A stretch of DNA of 64,000 nt from Pogona vitticeps (lineage: Eukaryota; Chordata; Lepidosauria; Squamata; Agamidae): positions 214,651,001-214,715,000 of the forward strand of contig NC_135786.1 of NCBI RefSeq assembly GCF_051106095.1, in the 5' to 3' direction. The notes below the pieces were generated by a model. The model made no database searches. It was given only the letters and a program-made list of their open reading frames with translations, and was not told the DNA's origin. The translations under genes and the position numbers were made by a program. Below, in pieces: positions 35,301 through 48,059 of the stretch (the first letter of the stretch is position 1; each line of letters begins with the position of its first letter).

Positions 35301-36959
35301 ATGCACAAACAGAGGCTGGAAAGGTGCAACTTTCCTAGCCTATGTCTTTTGGCTCCTGGTACCAGTTGTTAACCATCTGAGAGTAAACTGCCTCCCTACA
35401 GCTACAAAAACCACTTCCTTCTCATTAAATTGTGACTCACTCAAACCCCTGATTCTAGATCTAAGCAGACAGGACTAGGAAGATAAACAGACCTCTAAGC
35501 TTGAGAGAAAGTTAGGACTCCAGTCAAGCTAGGCAGAGCCCTACCTCTGATCGCCCTGACATTCTGACAAAAGACCCAGTCAAGAATGAGAAAAGGTTTA
35601 ACAGTGCTCAAACAACTGGGTAACAACTTAGGTAAACAAATGTAAGACTAAGGAGTCAATTACTTAAAAATTTGATACTTACTTGAATCTTTCTTTCCTG
35701 TTGTTTGATGCTTCAAGCCCACCTTAAATACGGAACCCATACATGTGGTTTCAAGTATTGTACATCTTGTTGGCAACCAAGTGCTCAAATGACAAAGTCC
35801 TGTGTAGGAGTGTGTGCATGAATGTGTGTGTTTGTCCCAGCACCTAACCTTCTCTAAGACACCAGCATTCTTTTGTGAAGAGTTCTCAGCCTTGCTGGCT
35901 ACATTCTGGACTTCAAGGCTGTAGTACTTCTGTCCACCCCATTATCCAGTCTACCCCCAAGCAACAGGCTCAAAGCCCTGTCAATTCTGGATCAGAAGTG
36001 GTCAACTTTGGGAGATATGAGGCTATGTTTTTGCCTGGATGATGGGACACAAAAGAGCAAAAAAGAAAAGAAACTGGAAGTACCGAGATGTTTTGGAGTG
36101 GGCGGGGTGGGTGAGGCATTACAGCCTGTTTAAATCATGGCATATTTAAAAGGTGAATAATCTTTCTTGGAATATTCTTGAAGAAGCAATTCATTCTTCT
36201 CTCTGAAAAAAAAAGGAGGGGAAGTGGGGGAAGGCTGGGAATTATAAAATATGCTTGGAAGGATGCATGCAGTCCCAGGCTCACCTCTTATTTAAAACCT
36301 GGCTCCTTAGTTCAAGCGATGGTTCTTGACAATGAAAACTCAGCGAGACTCCTGTTTTTTTTCTTTTTCTTTTTTAAATGCCTCCTGCCTTGACTGCCTC
36401 TGGACCACCTGGATGGATGGCCAGCTTCTTGGGTTTCAGAATCTCATGGGCCAGACTGTGACATTGGTGAGACCGAACACCGATCAGTCTGTACAGCTTT
36501 TAAAGACAAGAGTTTATTATTATTATTTTTAAAAGCATGATTGCTCTTGCCCAGTTTAAACCAGTGAAAGCAAATGACCATTAAATCACAACAATGTAAC
36601 CATTTCAAAACTTGGTTCAATTCTGTGAACAGAAATGGCAAAAGAGTAGACACTTATATGCAGGGTGCTGGACCAGTAAATGTTTCTTGTACAAACAACA
36701 ACAAGAAGAATTTATCCATCTCTGATTCAAATGTCAGCTAGATAATTAACACATTTCAAACAATGTATGTTAATTGGAAGTATACTTAGGATTTCTCGAC
36801 CACCTCAAACAATTTCTGTGCTCTTGAGGTGTGTGGGAGAAACAGTTTTAAAATCCATGGAATTAATTTTACAGTCATTTGAAACAAATTTCACAGATAC
36901 AACACTGACATACTGAATCAGTGAAGAATAAAATAATACAATAAAGAGTGTTATGTGTA
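35301..36959. other. unassigned intergenic sequence
   Basis: No supported gene. Contains T/C-rich and A-rich runs near 36205 and 36350-36377. Frames are short and motif-free. Confidence 0.4.
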
Positions 36960-39830
36960 CATTTTGCTGCTGTTTTTACATGTCTTCAAGTCACTTCCAA
37001 CTTATGGTGACCCTAAGAAAGAGTGACTTCCAAACTATCCTGTCCTTAACAGCCCTACTCAGCTTTTGTAAACTGAAGGCTGTGGAGACTCCTTTATGGA
37101 GTCAACCCACGTCACATAAAGTTTTCCTCTTTTCCTGCTACCTTCAACTTTTCCTGGCATTGTCATCTTTTTCAGCAAGTCTCGTCTTTTAATTATGTGC
37201 CCCAATTACAATAGTCTCCGTTTTGCCAGATTTGCTTCTAGATAAAGTTCAGGCTTGATTTGATCTAGAACCCACTTGTTCATTTTTCTAGTGGCCCATA
37301 GTGTCCTCAAAGTCTCCAGTACCGTATTATGAAACGAATCACTTATTTGTTCTGTCAACTTTCTTCACCATACAGCTTTCACACCTGTACATAGGGAATA
37401 TAATTGGAAACATAGTAGCATGGATTATCTTGGCCTGATCTCCAGTGATATATCCTTGCACGTGATGATCTTTTCTAATATTTTCATTTCTGCCCTTCCT
37501 AGTCTCTACCTCTTGATTTCCTGACTGCAGTCTCCATTAGGATTGTTGATTGAACCAAGTTATACAAAATCTTTTACAATTTCAGTTTTGTCATTGTTCA
37601 CATTAAAGTTGTGTAGCTCTTAATATTCAGTTGCAGTCCTGCTGTTAAATTTTTTCTTCCACTTTCATCAAACTTTGCTTCAAATTATTGCTGATTTCTG
37701 CAAGTAAGATGGTGTCATCTCTGTTTCCTCCATCATTTTTCACTCCTCCTTCAGCTGAATCTAATCCAGTTTTCCATATGATATGTACTCCTTACAGTCT
37801 AAAGATTCAGGGATATAAAATACACTTTTGCATAGGGGAAGCCATTATGTTTTTCCATATTCTGTTGTTGTTTTTTACCATAATATATATCTTCCGAAAA
37901 ATCTTTGTTGTGTGCCAGTACTTGTAATATATTTGTAATATGATCTGTAGTACCTCATCCTTTTCGGAATACATCTTGAGTATCAGACATCTCTCACTCC
38001 AGCTAGAGTAAACATTTTGTTGCAACACTTTGAGCATCACTTTATTTGCATGGGGGGTTAATGCAATAGTCTTTTCTTTGCAACAGGAATATAAATCAAA
38101 CATTTGAGTCTCTAGGCCATTGTTTTCCATATTTATTGGCATATTCTTGTTAAGGTTTTAACAGATTCAGTTTCTGCAGTGTAGAATTGTTTTACTGGCA
38201 TTATGTCTTCCCCCAGTGACTTTTTATTTCCAAGTGCTTTAAGAGCAGCTTTCCCTTTACTTTCTAAAATTGCAGGGTTTTTGCCATTGGATTCCTCTAC
38301 AAAGAAAACTGTTGTCCTTGTATCTCTTCTGTATAATTCTTCAATATATTGTTTCCACCTCTTTATTTTATCCTGGCTACATTGTACATTCCACTTTTGG
38401 TTTTTAAATATTATTAATCCAGTTTTAAATTTCCCTTTGGTTTTGTGGATCTTATGGAAGAACATTCTTGTTTTTCCTATTTTCTGGCTTTCCTCCATTT
38501 ATTTTCACTGGTCATTCTAATAAGTCTGTTTGTTTCTACATGGAAGTTACTAAAAAGTTGCATTCAGGATTCTAATCCTACTTCTGTCACCTTTCACTTT
38601 TGCTTCTCACCTGTTCTCACCTGTTGTAAACATTTTATTCAGTATTCCATCCTTGTTTTTACTATGAGAATATACTTATTGCACTTTCTCCTAACAATGA
38701 CCAAAATCTTATTGCTTACAGGTTTGGTGAGTCAATTCATTTGGAAGTTTCATTGATTCAAACTATGCTAAAGTAAGTCACAATTAAAGGAGATCTATTT
38801 GAATCAATAGACCTTATGGAGGATTGACTCACCAATGCCCCATTGATTCAATGGGCCTATTCTAGTGTGATTTACCGTGCTGTACAACAGGATTTTGGCC
38901 AATATTTCTGGTTTCTTATGGTTCAATGCCAATTGGGTTTAGTAATTTATATCTTTAAGTTAATCAGAAATGTTACTTAGAGTATATTTTGGTGGGATAA
39001 TTCTTTAGTGCTCCTTTTCAATTTTAATGTAATTTTTGATATTAACGATTCATGGTCAGTACCACGATCTACTTTTAGTCTTGTTCTGGCAGAACACAGC
39101 TTCTCCAACTGATATTTCAAATTACGTAGTCTATTTGAATTCTATATTATCCATCTGGTGATGTCCATATGTATAGTCATTTGTTCAGTTGTCTGATGCA
39201 TGTAGTTGTACGAAACAGGTTGTTGGCTTCACAGAATTCTATGAGTTGTTCTTCTGCTTTATTTCTGACCCCTAGACCAAACTCTTGAAAAACATTTGGT
39301 TCTGCTTTCTTTCCTGATCTTGTGTTCCAGTCAACTATAATTATCAGCATATCTTTTTTTGGTGTGTGGTCACTTCCCTCCTGGATGCTTACATAGAAGC
39401 TTTTGGTGTCTTCTTCTCCAGAATCTGTATGTGGAAGATAGACTTGAATTACGGTTGCTTGGACTGATAGGTTTCCTAGGTTTCATATACAGTACTGTAT
39501 ATTATTTGATCAGACTTTGCATTATAGCCCCTAATTGTGTGTGCTACATCTTGCCTGTGCTACATTAGATTAAGAGCCACTCTGTTCCGAGTTTACCATT
39601 TCCAGAGTAAAACACTTTGTAGTTGTCTGACTGAATATATCACATTCCGGTCCACGTTAGTTTGCTCAAACCAAGCACAGCAATATTTATACATTCCATT
39701 TCTTGCTTTGCAGTTTCTAGTTCACCTTGTTTCGGTTTCTCATATTCCATGTTCCAGTTCTATGTGATATGCAGCTGTGGCCTTTCCTTTCCATTCTCCT
39801 GTGCAGGTCATCCCTTTAGCTTTAATCTAG
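36960..39830 (-). mobile_element. near-full-length, old RTE/BovB-like LINE, minus strand
   Basis: The 3' end lies at about 36965 ('tcttcaagtcacttccaact', antisense tail) and the 5' end near 39830. On the minus strand the order is correct: an APE-endonuclease piece near 39000-39360 ('IIIVDWNTRSGKK', 'FGLGVRNKAEEQLIEFCE', then 'TYGHHQMDNIEF', equivalent to TWTSPDGQHRNQIDY); the linker/RT start at 38133-38498 ('IKRWKQYIEELYRRDTR', 'AALKALGNKKSLGEDIMPV'); then decayed RT to the tail. About 2.9 kb compared with roughly 3.2 kb for a whole BovB. Many stops and frame changes make it inactive. A palindromic MITE (38699-38900) is inserted within it. Confidence 0.85.
38699..38900. mobile_element. palindromic MITE inserted in the RTE LINE
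   Basis: The left end gaccaaaatcttattgctta and right end gtacaacaggattttggcc are imperfect inverted complements. Interior words 'tgagtcaattca' and 'ggattgactcacc', and 'gattcaaactatg' and 'tttgaatcaata', are also mirrored. The element at 53987-54150 shares the ggccaaaatcctgttgctta terminus. It separates the endonuclease and RT parts of the host LINE, so it is younger than that copy. Confidence 0.7.
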
Positions 39831-41469
39831 TTGTGTGATTAGTGACAATGCTCTTTGGATACATTTATATGTATACATCCTTTGTGTACATTGATATAAA
39901 CGCTATTAAGGCACAGGAAAATGTTTATAGATAGTGGTAACATTCCTTAAATAGTTATTTTATGTCTGATAAGTGTGCACATTATGAAAGTCTCTCCAAA
40001 AACATATTTTAATAGCACAAACTCTTCTCATGCATTGGCTGTGGTCTCCGTCATTTGTTTTTAAGTTAACATTCATTTATTTTAAACCTTCTAATTCAAG
40101 ATTTCATAAAGTAAGAGTGATCATTAAAAGTCGACCATTAAGCCAAATGAATCATAAAACAAGATTATTACTGCTGTGGGATTAAATTCATCTATTCCAC
40201 TTTTTCACCACATCAAACACTTTATATGATGTAATTTCTTTGCAGGGGAGCAAATACACTCTGCCTTTTAGTTAGAATAACTGCTGATACCCAAAGTTAT
40301 GCAAGATACCTGTTTTCAGGAAATTTGGGACAAACTTGGGTTGCTCTAGTCCTCCTTCTCTCCCAATGCAATACATTTTCCTACTATAAAGCAACAGAAT
40401 TTTGCACACCATGGCTCATTAACACTAAGTTTAGAAACAGCATTTCCTGATATTTGTATTGTGGTCGAATGGGAGGAGGTTCATGCCCTGATTAGTAAAG
40501 AGAAGGAGGAGGAGATGAAGTCCACTGGAAAAAGGACACATCTGTTCTCCATTCTCCTTTCTCCCAACGTCTGAAAACACAGAGATCTAATTTCTCATTG
40601 CAGCTGGCCACGGGGAGGTCAATTTGAGTGTATGACTATTCTCTGAAGATTATCTCTAGAATGTTTTTTTGGTTTCAATCCCAATCTCTAGTTGCCTCCT
40701 GCTTTCGGTCTGCTTTGCAGAGTTCATTTAGCTCAAGTACATTCTCTTGCAATGTGTGTGTGATTCTTGAATCCACAACAAAGTTGACTCCTGAGTTCCG
40801 CAGAAAAGAATTTCGTCCTCCCCCTTGTTGTTTCACATGTGGCTGTTGCTTTGTGTAAGGCTTGCCTTTAAGTTCTCATCCCACAAGGCACTTCATGAAT
40901 CACTGCCCACTTACTCTTAACTGTCTCTGCTTCATGTTTAGATTTTAATTGTTTTCCTTGGAATGTTATACAGAGGCATCTGTGCTCCTGCAAAGGAACT
41001 CTCCAAGGCTATTTACAGGATGTTTTTGTAGATACTGACTTTGGTCAATAAGCTACATTTGTGAAACAGGCAAAAAGTGGGAAACTTGTCCCACTAGCAC
41101 ATGTGTTAGGGCTGCACTGAGGCATGAACAAAGGGGATAATGACCCAGAGCGTCTCTTGTTAGGGGCAAGAATGCTGGGCAGTAAACCCAATAACTTCAG
41201 TGTGCATGTAGAAGCTCAGGTTACAAAAGTCCTTTGCTATTTGGACTATATTTAGCCTGTTACATCCAGATTATGCACAGTGGATGGACATAAATGAAAT
41301 TTTGGATAGATGACATGAATAAAAAACTTTCCTATGCAGATTAGTCAAAACTCTGTGACCCCTATCACTCAATAGTTCTATTCACAGCAATTACTGCAAA
41401 ACCAGCTGTCTATCTTCCTTGTAGGTCTTTTCTAAAAGAATAAGTCCACTAACACAACCAAACACACAA
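39831..41469. other. unassigned intergenic sequence
   Basis: No supported gene or repeat hallmark. Confidence 0.4.
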
Positions 41470-41530
41470 CATATTATTTTATTTATTTAAAATATTTTAC
41501 CCTGCCTTTTTTCCTTAAAAGGGCCCATAC
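41470..41530 (-). mobile_element. short L2-type LINE tail, minus strand
   Basis: 'ttttatttatttaaaatatt' followed by 'ttaccctgccttttttcctt' and 'aaaagggccca', the antisense layout of L2-like 3' ends also seen at 54295, 59465 and 62330. Confidence 0.55.
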
Positions 41531-41849
41531 TCATATGACATATTGTTGTGCATTTGTATAGCTTAGAAACTTTTCAGTAGAATGAGAATATTGGAAGGAG
41601 GTGATCTGGGTTGCCCATGTGCAACTAGAAGAGCTATGGATGGGTTTTCTCCATGCAACCTGGAAAGAAAGCACAATATTTCTGAAGAAGACAATATGGT
41701 AACTCAGCAAAGTAAATAGAGATCTACAACCTGTTAAGAACAAGACTTACTGACCAGCAACTTTGTATTGTCACCACCTATTTAATAATCTCCTTTAATA
41801 TAGCTCTAGACAGGTAAAAACAAGAGATGTACTGAGAATCTACAGAGGA

Positions 41850-41966
41850 GTGAGCAACTTGTAGCCCTCCATGTTGCTAGAATGTTCCATCAGTCCTAGA
41901 TGACAGCCAGTGATGAAGGATAATAAGAACTGCAGTCAGACATTATCTGGAAGCTACAAGTTGCTA
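41850..41966. mobile_element. hAT-like MITE with inverted termini
   Basis: gagcaacttgtagccctcca on the left and 'tctggaagctacaagttgct' on the right are imperfect inverted complements. The interior 'agccagtgatgaaggataat' matches the copy at 20467-20590. Target duplication is not clear. Confidence 0.6.
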
Positions 41967-42424
41967 TGTACGTGTGGTTACTTGGTTGCATCTAGCTTTG
42001 TTGATTAAAACTTGCACAGGAATAGAATAAAGGTGAGTTATGCAGTTGAAAATTGCATTGACAATTCTGTAGTGTTGACCTTTCCTTCTTGTCTCGTGGC
42101 ACAGCGATGAGTGTGATGTGGATTAGTATCAGCCCAAGAAGATTTCATTTGCTTAATTTTGACTATACAAATGTTTCAGAATTCCCAGTGCATGGGAAAA
42201 GACCATGTAAGTTACATAACCAGCTGATGACATCTCACCCACTGACTTACCATGTAAAAGATGAATACCACCTTCACCTCCTGGGAAATGTGCACAGATT
42301 ACACATGACCACAACTCATCTGCTAGAGGGCAGGACAACAGAAATCATTATTATTTAAGTCCTATTTGGGGAAAAATTATTTGTTTGAAATGTGATGTTG
42401 GAAGAGAAGAGCTTTACAGATACC
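41967..42424. other. unassigned intergenic sequence
   Basis: No supported gene. The plus frame 42089-42358 lacks recognisable motifs. Confidence 0.4.
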
Positions 42425-42755
42425 CTGGACTGCCAGAAGAACAAGCAAGTGGGTCCTAGATCAAATCAAGCCTAAATAATCTATGGAGGCAAATATATTG
42501 AAACAAAACTTGTCCTACTTTGGGCACATCATGACAAGGCAGGATTGTCTGCAAAATACAACAATGCTGGGAAAGGTTTAAGGCAGCAGGAAAAGAGGAA
42601 GATAAATACGAGATAGACTGACTCCCTAAGGGAACGCACAGACTTGAATTTATACTAGCTGAGCAGGGCAGCTGAGAACAGGTCATTTGGGAGATTGCTT
42701 ATTCATAGGGTTGCCATGAGTTGGAAATGACTTGATGGCAAATAACAAAATTAAG
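42425..42755 (+). mobile_element. RTE/BovB-like LINE 3' end, plus strand
   Basis: Translation, with interruptions, gives 'LDQIKPK', 'ANILKQNLSYFGHIMTRQDC', 'TTMLGKGLRQQEKRK', 'LSRAAENRSFG' and 'HRVAMSWK'. These are the BovB C-terminal landmarks (LKYFGHIMRRxDSLEKTIMLGK ... RAVxDR ... HxVxKSRT). More diverged than the copies at 4.0 and 8.9 kb, so older. Confidence 0.85.
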
Positions 42756-44689
42756 GTATTCAGGATGTGGTTAACCTGAATGCATGAGGACAAGGATCAG
42801 GCGAGTCCCTGAAATATCCAAGAATCAGAGAGCTGCACAAATAGCAGTCAGAGTCCTCTTGAGAACTTTCTCCACACATTTGTTTTAAGCAGTCCTGAAC
42901 ATCTGAGCAAGACTCTGATGTATTTCTATTGCAGTAATGGAACCAAGAAAGATTATTATTTACCTAATGGAGACATGGATTTGTTCCTTTGAACAGGTGT
43001 CTCACCACAGCCATTGTTATGTATTATAAATAGTAGAATTAGTAGGTTTTCTGTTTATCATAAAAACAAATAAATGAAATTAAATTTAATGTGTAACTCA
43101 CTGATCAGAAACCAAGATACATTTTCTAGCACAGAAAACTGACATTTTCCCCCAGTGTAACATTGTTTAATGGAATTGGATTTAGTAAGAACCTTTTGAT
43201 TCTGCTATACAGTATTCCATTTAATAATAATGTAACTTGAATTTCAGCTGGATAAGGAGACAGGAATACCGACAGAGGCAGAAGGAATGAGGCAGAAGGA
43301 TAGAGGCAGGGTGGAATCACCTCATTTCAACAATCTTTCTAATTGTTTGGCAGTAAGTTGCAGCAATAAGAAGCCAGGAGTTTTGAAGACTGGGAGGACT
43401 AATTCATGATATTGTCAGGCTGTTCTTAGCACTTCAGCTCAGGAAAGGAAATGGACTTTAGACTAACCTTAAAGAGTCAAGATTTAGAAAACTCAGCAAT
43501 TCCTTAGTATTTGCTGCTGGAAAGCCTGTGATCCTCAGGGATCACAGGGAGTTTTAACTATTTGTCAGATTAGCAAAGCAACTTTTCCCTCTACTCTAAG
43601 AATAGCAAAAAGTGTGTTTCTGGAAGAAGGAAATTGGAACACTGACCCTATGTGTTGGAATCAGCAGAAATCTCTATATTTATAGGAGTATGCATATCAT
43701 TGTCAAAGGAAACTGTTACACAACAGCATTTTCAAACAGAACACAGTACTGAAATTTGAGATCACTACATACACATTTCATTAAGAGCTTTTTATTTTCT
43801 ACATCAGTTCTGTATTCTCTAGACAAATGATTTCATAGGAAGTACCGGTCCTTCATATTTCTCATTGCAATGACATGAGATAACTTTTAAGAATAAATAT
43901 AACATGTGAAACTAGTAGAAAAGCTACCTTTAAAACCTCAATTTTCGTGTGGGAAGAAGATTCATTTATTGTAACTCATAGGTATCCCTAATTGGTTACA
44001 TTCTCAAATGGAACGATTACAAAAAAGATTACCTTCTTTTGTGAAATAAAACATTTTATTGCTTAAGAGATCATAGACATTATCTGAGGATACCTGAAGT
44101 TATAATAAATCATAAAGCAATTTAAAAAATAGATTGCAATATTAATCATTTATCATACATTTGCATCATGTACTACAAGAAGAAAGCCACTTCCAAGCAT
44201 GCTTCTTGGTTTCAAAATATTCACTCATAAAAGATTTAAATATGTCTTGTTGAAAGAAAGGAAAGATTTATGTGAGCAGAAACTTGCCAAATGTGTTCAT
44301 AGGAAGAACCTCAGTACCGACAGCTAATTTAGTTATCTGATTATAACTATGACATAGATGTTGAGAACTAGAATGTATGTTCTTAATCCTATCAATTTAT
44401 TGTTACTTTGCCTATGAGTCAAGGGAGCAGAACTGGAGAATACTCCCTCTTCTCAAAAGCACACTGTAAGAAGGCATATTTTATTACTGACAAGATACTG
44501 TAAAAGTCTAAAATATTCAAAACTGAGAGATAAAGACTGAGCAATAACATATGTGTGCCTTTTTAGAACTAACATATCTTTCATATGAAAAAGAAGATGC
44601 ATCTGGCAATATAAATCTGGAATAATTTAAGAATAACTGTTTTGCTACTTTTGCGCACACCAGGAAGGTTCTTGTCCAGAGTTTTTCCT
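42756..44689. other. unassigned AT-rich intergenic sequence
   Basis: No supported gene. A perfect 10-bp stem (cctgtgatcc / ggatcacagg, loop tcag) lies at 43525-43548. Confidence 0.4.
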
Positions 44690-46920
44690 CTTTGAATATT
44701 TACTTATTCGATTTATATACTGCCCATCTAGAACAGGTCAACTCTAGGCGGTTTATATATAATATAAAAAATAAACTAAGATAAAATCCAGATTAATCCA
44801 AGATTGGAAAGGAAAAAGAAGAGGGAGAAAAAGAAGAGGAAGAAGGAGAGAAAAGAAACAGAAGAAAAGGGGAGATAGGCTAGATAATGGCTGTAGGGAA
44901 GGCCTGCCTGTATAGCCATGTCTTCAAGTTAGTCTTGAAGGCCCTCTGCAAGGGAGCCAGGTGGACCTCTGCAGGTAAGTTGTTCCAAAGCTGAGGGGCC
45001 ACTGCCGAGAAGGCCAGATTTCTGCTTTTTTTCCCACTGGGCCTCTCTTGGCGTTAGGCCCCTCAGGCGCCCAGCCTGACTGGAGCGGGTCATATGGGTA
45101 GAACTGGGTGGAAGAAGGTGCTCTGCCAAGCATCAAGGTCCTAAACCGTTAAGGGATTTATATATAATTGTTAACACCTTGAAATCAATGTGGAAGCAGA
45201 TAGGTAGCCAATGTAAGGCGGCCAGAGTGGGGGAAATATGGTGAAATCTTTTCACTCCCGTTAATAGCCTGGCCGCCTTGTTCTGCACCATCTGAAGCTT
45301 CCACATCGGTCTCAAAGAAAGTCCCACGTAAAGAGTGTTACAGTAGTCTATCCTTGAGACTACGAGTTCATGGACCAGCGTGAGGAGCAAACTGCCTAAG
45401 ATGTAAGAACCATGAATGCTATGGAAAGCGCCGAGTCAAAATGGACCCTCAGACTGCGAACTGAATTCTTTGTGGTGAGAGTCACCCTCCAAAAAGAGAG
45501 AAAGTTCTCCAAACCACTGACATCAGGGGCCCCCACCCATGGGACTTCCATCTTATCTGGGTTCAGCCTTAGTCCATTTGACTGCATCTATTGCAGAATG
45601 GCCTCCAGGCAGCACCCAAGGGACAGAATGGCATCCACTGCAGATGGAAAAAAGGAGATGTAGAGCTGGGTGTCATCAGCGTATTGGTGACACAAAGCTC
45701 CACATCCCTGGATGCCCCCACCCCACAACTGAGGGACCACAGGGACAATACATTCTCCCCAAGGTGCACTCTCTGAGGACGACTCTCCAAGGACTGGAGC
45801 CAAGCAAGAGCAAGGCCACCAATCCCCAACTCAAGAGACCCTCTCCAGGAAGATACTGTGGTCGACAATATCAAAGGCAGCTGAGATATCAAGGAGGACA
45901 AGCAAGGATATTTTGCCTCTGTCGGGTTCCCTAAGTAGGTCATCCAGCAGGGTGACCAATGCTGTTTCCGTGCTGTGGCATGGCCTGAAGCCCAACTCAA
46001 ATGGATCCAGGGCATTGGTTTCACCCAAGAGAGCCTGAAGCTAGTCGGCCACCACCCTCTCAACTACCTTGCTGAGAAAAGAAGCATTGGCGACAGGCCT
46101 ATAATTGCCAGTGTTGTCTGCCGCAAAGCTTGGTTTCTTTCTAATGGGTCTAATGAGCATTTAAGAAGAGACCCATTTATTATTTCAGTGGCCCATTCAG
46201 TTATCATCGGCCTGGCAGCTTTGATTAGCCAGCCCGGGCAAGAGTCAAGGGAGGAGGTGGTGGCTTGGCAGCGATCAAGGACCTTATCCACCTCTGTGGA
46301 CGTCACAGGTTGAAACTGAGTAGTTCTCAACGGACAAGGCGCTGCACTGGATGTCTCAGCTTGATCCACTGTTTTCAAATAGGGTGCGAGATCCTAGCAG
46401 ATAGCGTCCACTTTTGATTTTAAAAATGCTGCAGATTGGTCACAAGAAATGCTAGATGGAGGCCAAATGTTGTGGCCAATTCCGAATAGGTCGTGTACTA
46501 TACAAAAAACTTCTGCCTGCTGATTGGATGCTTTGCTTGTCCAGACAGTGAAGCAGGCTTTCCTAGCAGCTTCTACCTTAGCAAGATAAGGGTTAGACCC
46601 GACCTTGGCAGTTATTTTCTGTTAGGTTCTGCCTCCAAACACTCTCTAGCCTTCTCCTATTCTGCTTCATAGTGCTCAGCTGCTGGTTAAACCAAGGTGC
46701 TGGTCCGGCTCTGCAGCAGAGAGGATGTTTAGGAGCAATCGTATCTATAGCCCTAGTGACAGTGGCATACCAGCCATCGACCAGGGCCTTGATAGGAGCA
46801 CCAGCCAGGTTAATCGGAATCTCATGCATGGCATCCTGGAATCAAATAGGATCCAGGAGTCTGTGAGGGCGGACCATGAAAATAGGTCTCTGCTCCCCAC
46901 GGGGAGGAAGGGCCATTGTG
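44690..46920 (-). mobile_element. L2-clade LINE, about 2.2 kb, minus strand, 5'-truncated
   Basis: The largest continuous LINE segment of its clade here. In 5'-to-3' order on the minus strand: 'AIDTIAPKHPLCCRAGPAPWFNQQL' (46593-46829); 'TEVDKVLDRCQATTSSLDSCPGWLIK' (46064-46378); 'LDPFELGFRPCHSTETALVTLLDDL' and 'SLLVLLDISAAFDIVDHSIFLERV', which is RT core motifs including the D in AAFD (45831-46028); the catalytic box as 'YADDTQLYISF' (45588-45803); 'SRIDYCNTLYVGLSLRPMWKLQMVQNKAARLLTG' (45133-45390); then the 3' untranslated region to 44690. The YADD box is intact but the frame is broken repeatedly, so no whole protein is encoded. Confidence 0.93.
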
Positions 46921-47640
46921 AGTTTGCACTTTATCAGGGGAAGAAGTACAAAATCGAAATAAAGAATCTTGCTTGCGAACACTTTAAGTTGTATGTTGTA
47001 TAAGTGAAAACAACCATTTATTTTGAAAATATTAGCTAAGTTTACAGGATGTACACCGACTTAACACTAGCCAGTGAACCTGAACTCTGGACAGCAAGAA
47101 TGGTTATTTTAAGTTCCTTTTAAAAAAGGTTTTTGCAGGATAGGCACTAAATGGGCAACGAGGAGGGGGAAGAAGGGGGAGATGAAGTGGATGAAATGGG
47201 GAGCACACTTTTATTTGATTCTTTTTGTTCCAACTCTGTATTCACAGCCTTTCTTCCTCAGATTCTTTGAGAGACAAACTTCCCCTCTTCCAGATCTAGG
47301 TTAAAAGCTAGTAGAACAGGCTATTCTGTTGAAATATAAAAGACAAACTCAAGAGTACAAAATGGATTAGGGAAGCTTTCCTTTTTCATAAATCAACAGT
47401 TCACGCACCCCCTTACTCTTCCATTAAATGGAAGAATCTTTCAAATAGGGAGGAAGCTTAAGCGTGTCTTAAAACATCCACACTCGAGACGCTCCTCGCA
47501 CAGCTGTGTTAGGACACAATACAGGAAAGGATACACAGATGCATGCATTTCCTGAAGACCGAGGATATGCAAGACACAGGAAACAATTACCAGTTGTTCT
47601 ACCTGTGTATGGTTCCTTAAGACACCTATCCCCGCTTTAA
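46921..47640. other. unassigned sequence between the L2 copy and the CpG block
   Basis: AT-rich with no ORF. It is the proximal upstream flank of the inferred VPS13B promoter. I see no clear TATA box or conserved motif. Confidence 0.4.
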
Positions 47641-47859
47641 AAAATAATCATATGCCTGCTTGCTAACAAAAAGTCCTCTCCCAGCCCGCATGTTGTTTCC
47701 GGTCTCAAACATGTAGGACAAGGATTTCGAGGAGCAAAGCACAACCCCGCCTCCCTTTCCCAAGCCGGCCTCCGGCGCTAGTTTCCGCCGGACGGTGTTA
47801 CCGCCAAACGTGTCCGCCACAGCTAAGGGGGTCCGTTTAGGCGGAAACACCAGCCCGTG

Positions 47860-48059
47860 GTGGAACCCGGAACCGCCTTAGCAGCTGTTGGAAGTTTCCA
47901 CCCCTCCTGGCCCTCGGTGAGGAAGGGCTTTTTGGCCGTTGGGTAGGAGGCGCCGAGGGACGGCGGAGAGCGGGCGCCGAGGGTAGCGGGGGCCAGAGCC
48001 AGAACAGCCGCTGCCATGGAGGGTGGAGGAGCCCAGTGAGGAAGGGGACGCCGGAGTAG
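47860..48059 (+). other. VPS13B: VPS13B exon 1, 5' untranslated (inferred; 5' end unknown)
   Basis: The CpG block contains a good splice donor, ggagtag|gtgcgtg, with GT at 48060-48061. VPS13B in other vertebrates has a non-coding first exon, and exon 2 here begins with untranslated bases ahead of the ATG. I therefore place exon 1 up to 48059. The transcription start is a guess within 47,800-48,000. Other donors in the GC-rich block cannot be excluded. Confidence 0.55.
48016..48039 (+). CDS. 7-codon upstream ORF in the inferred 5' UTR
   Basis: ATG at 48016 in a strong context (gctgccATGG) opens a reading frame M-E-G-G-G-A-Q and stops at TGA 48037-48039, wholly inside the inferred exon 1. If the exon is transcribed as supposed, this could reduce or condition translation of the main VPS13B start. 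It is inferred from sequence only; transcript evidence is absent. Confidence 0.4.
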   Translation: MEGGGAQ

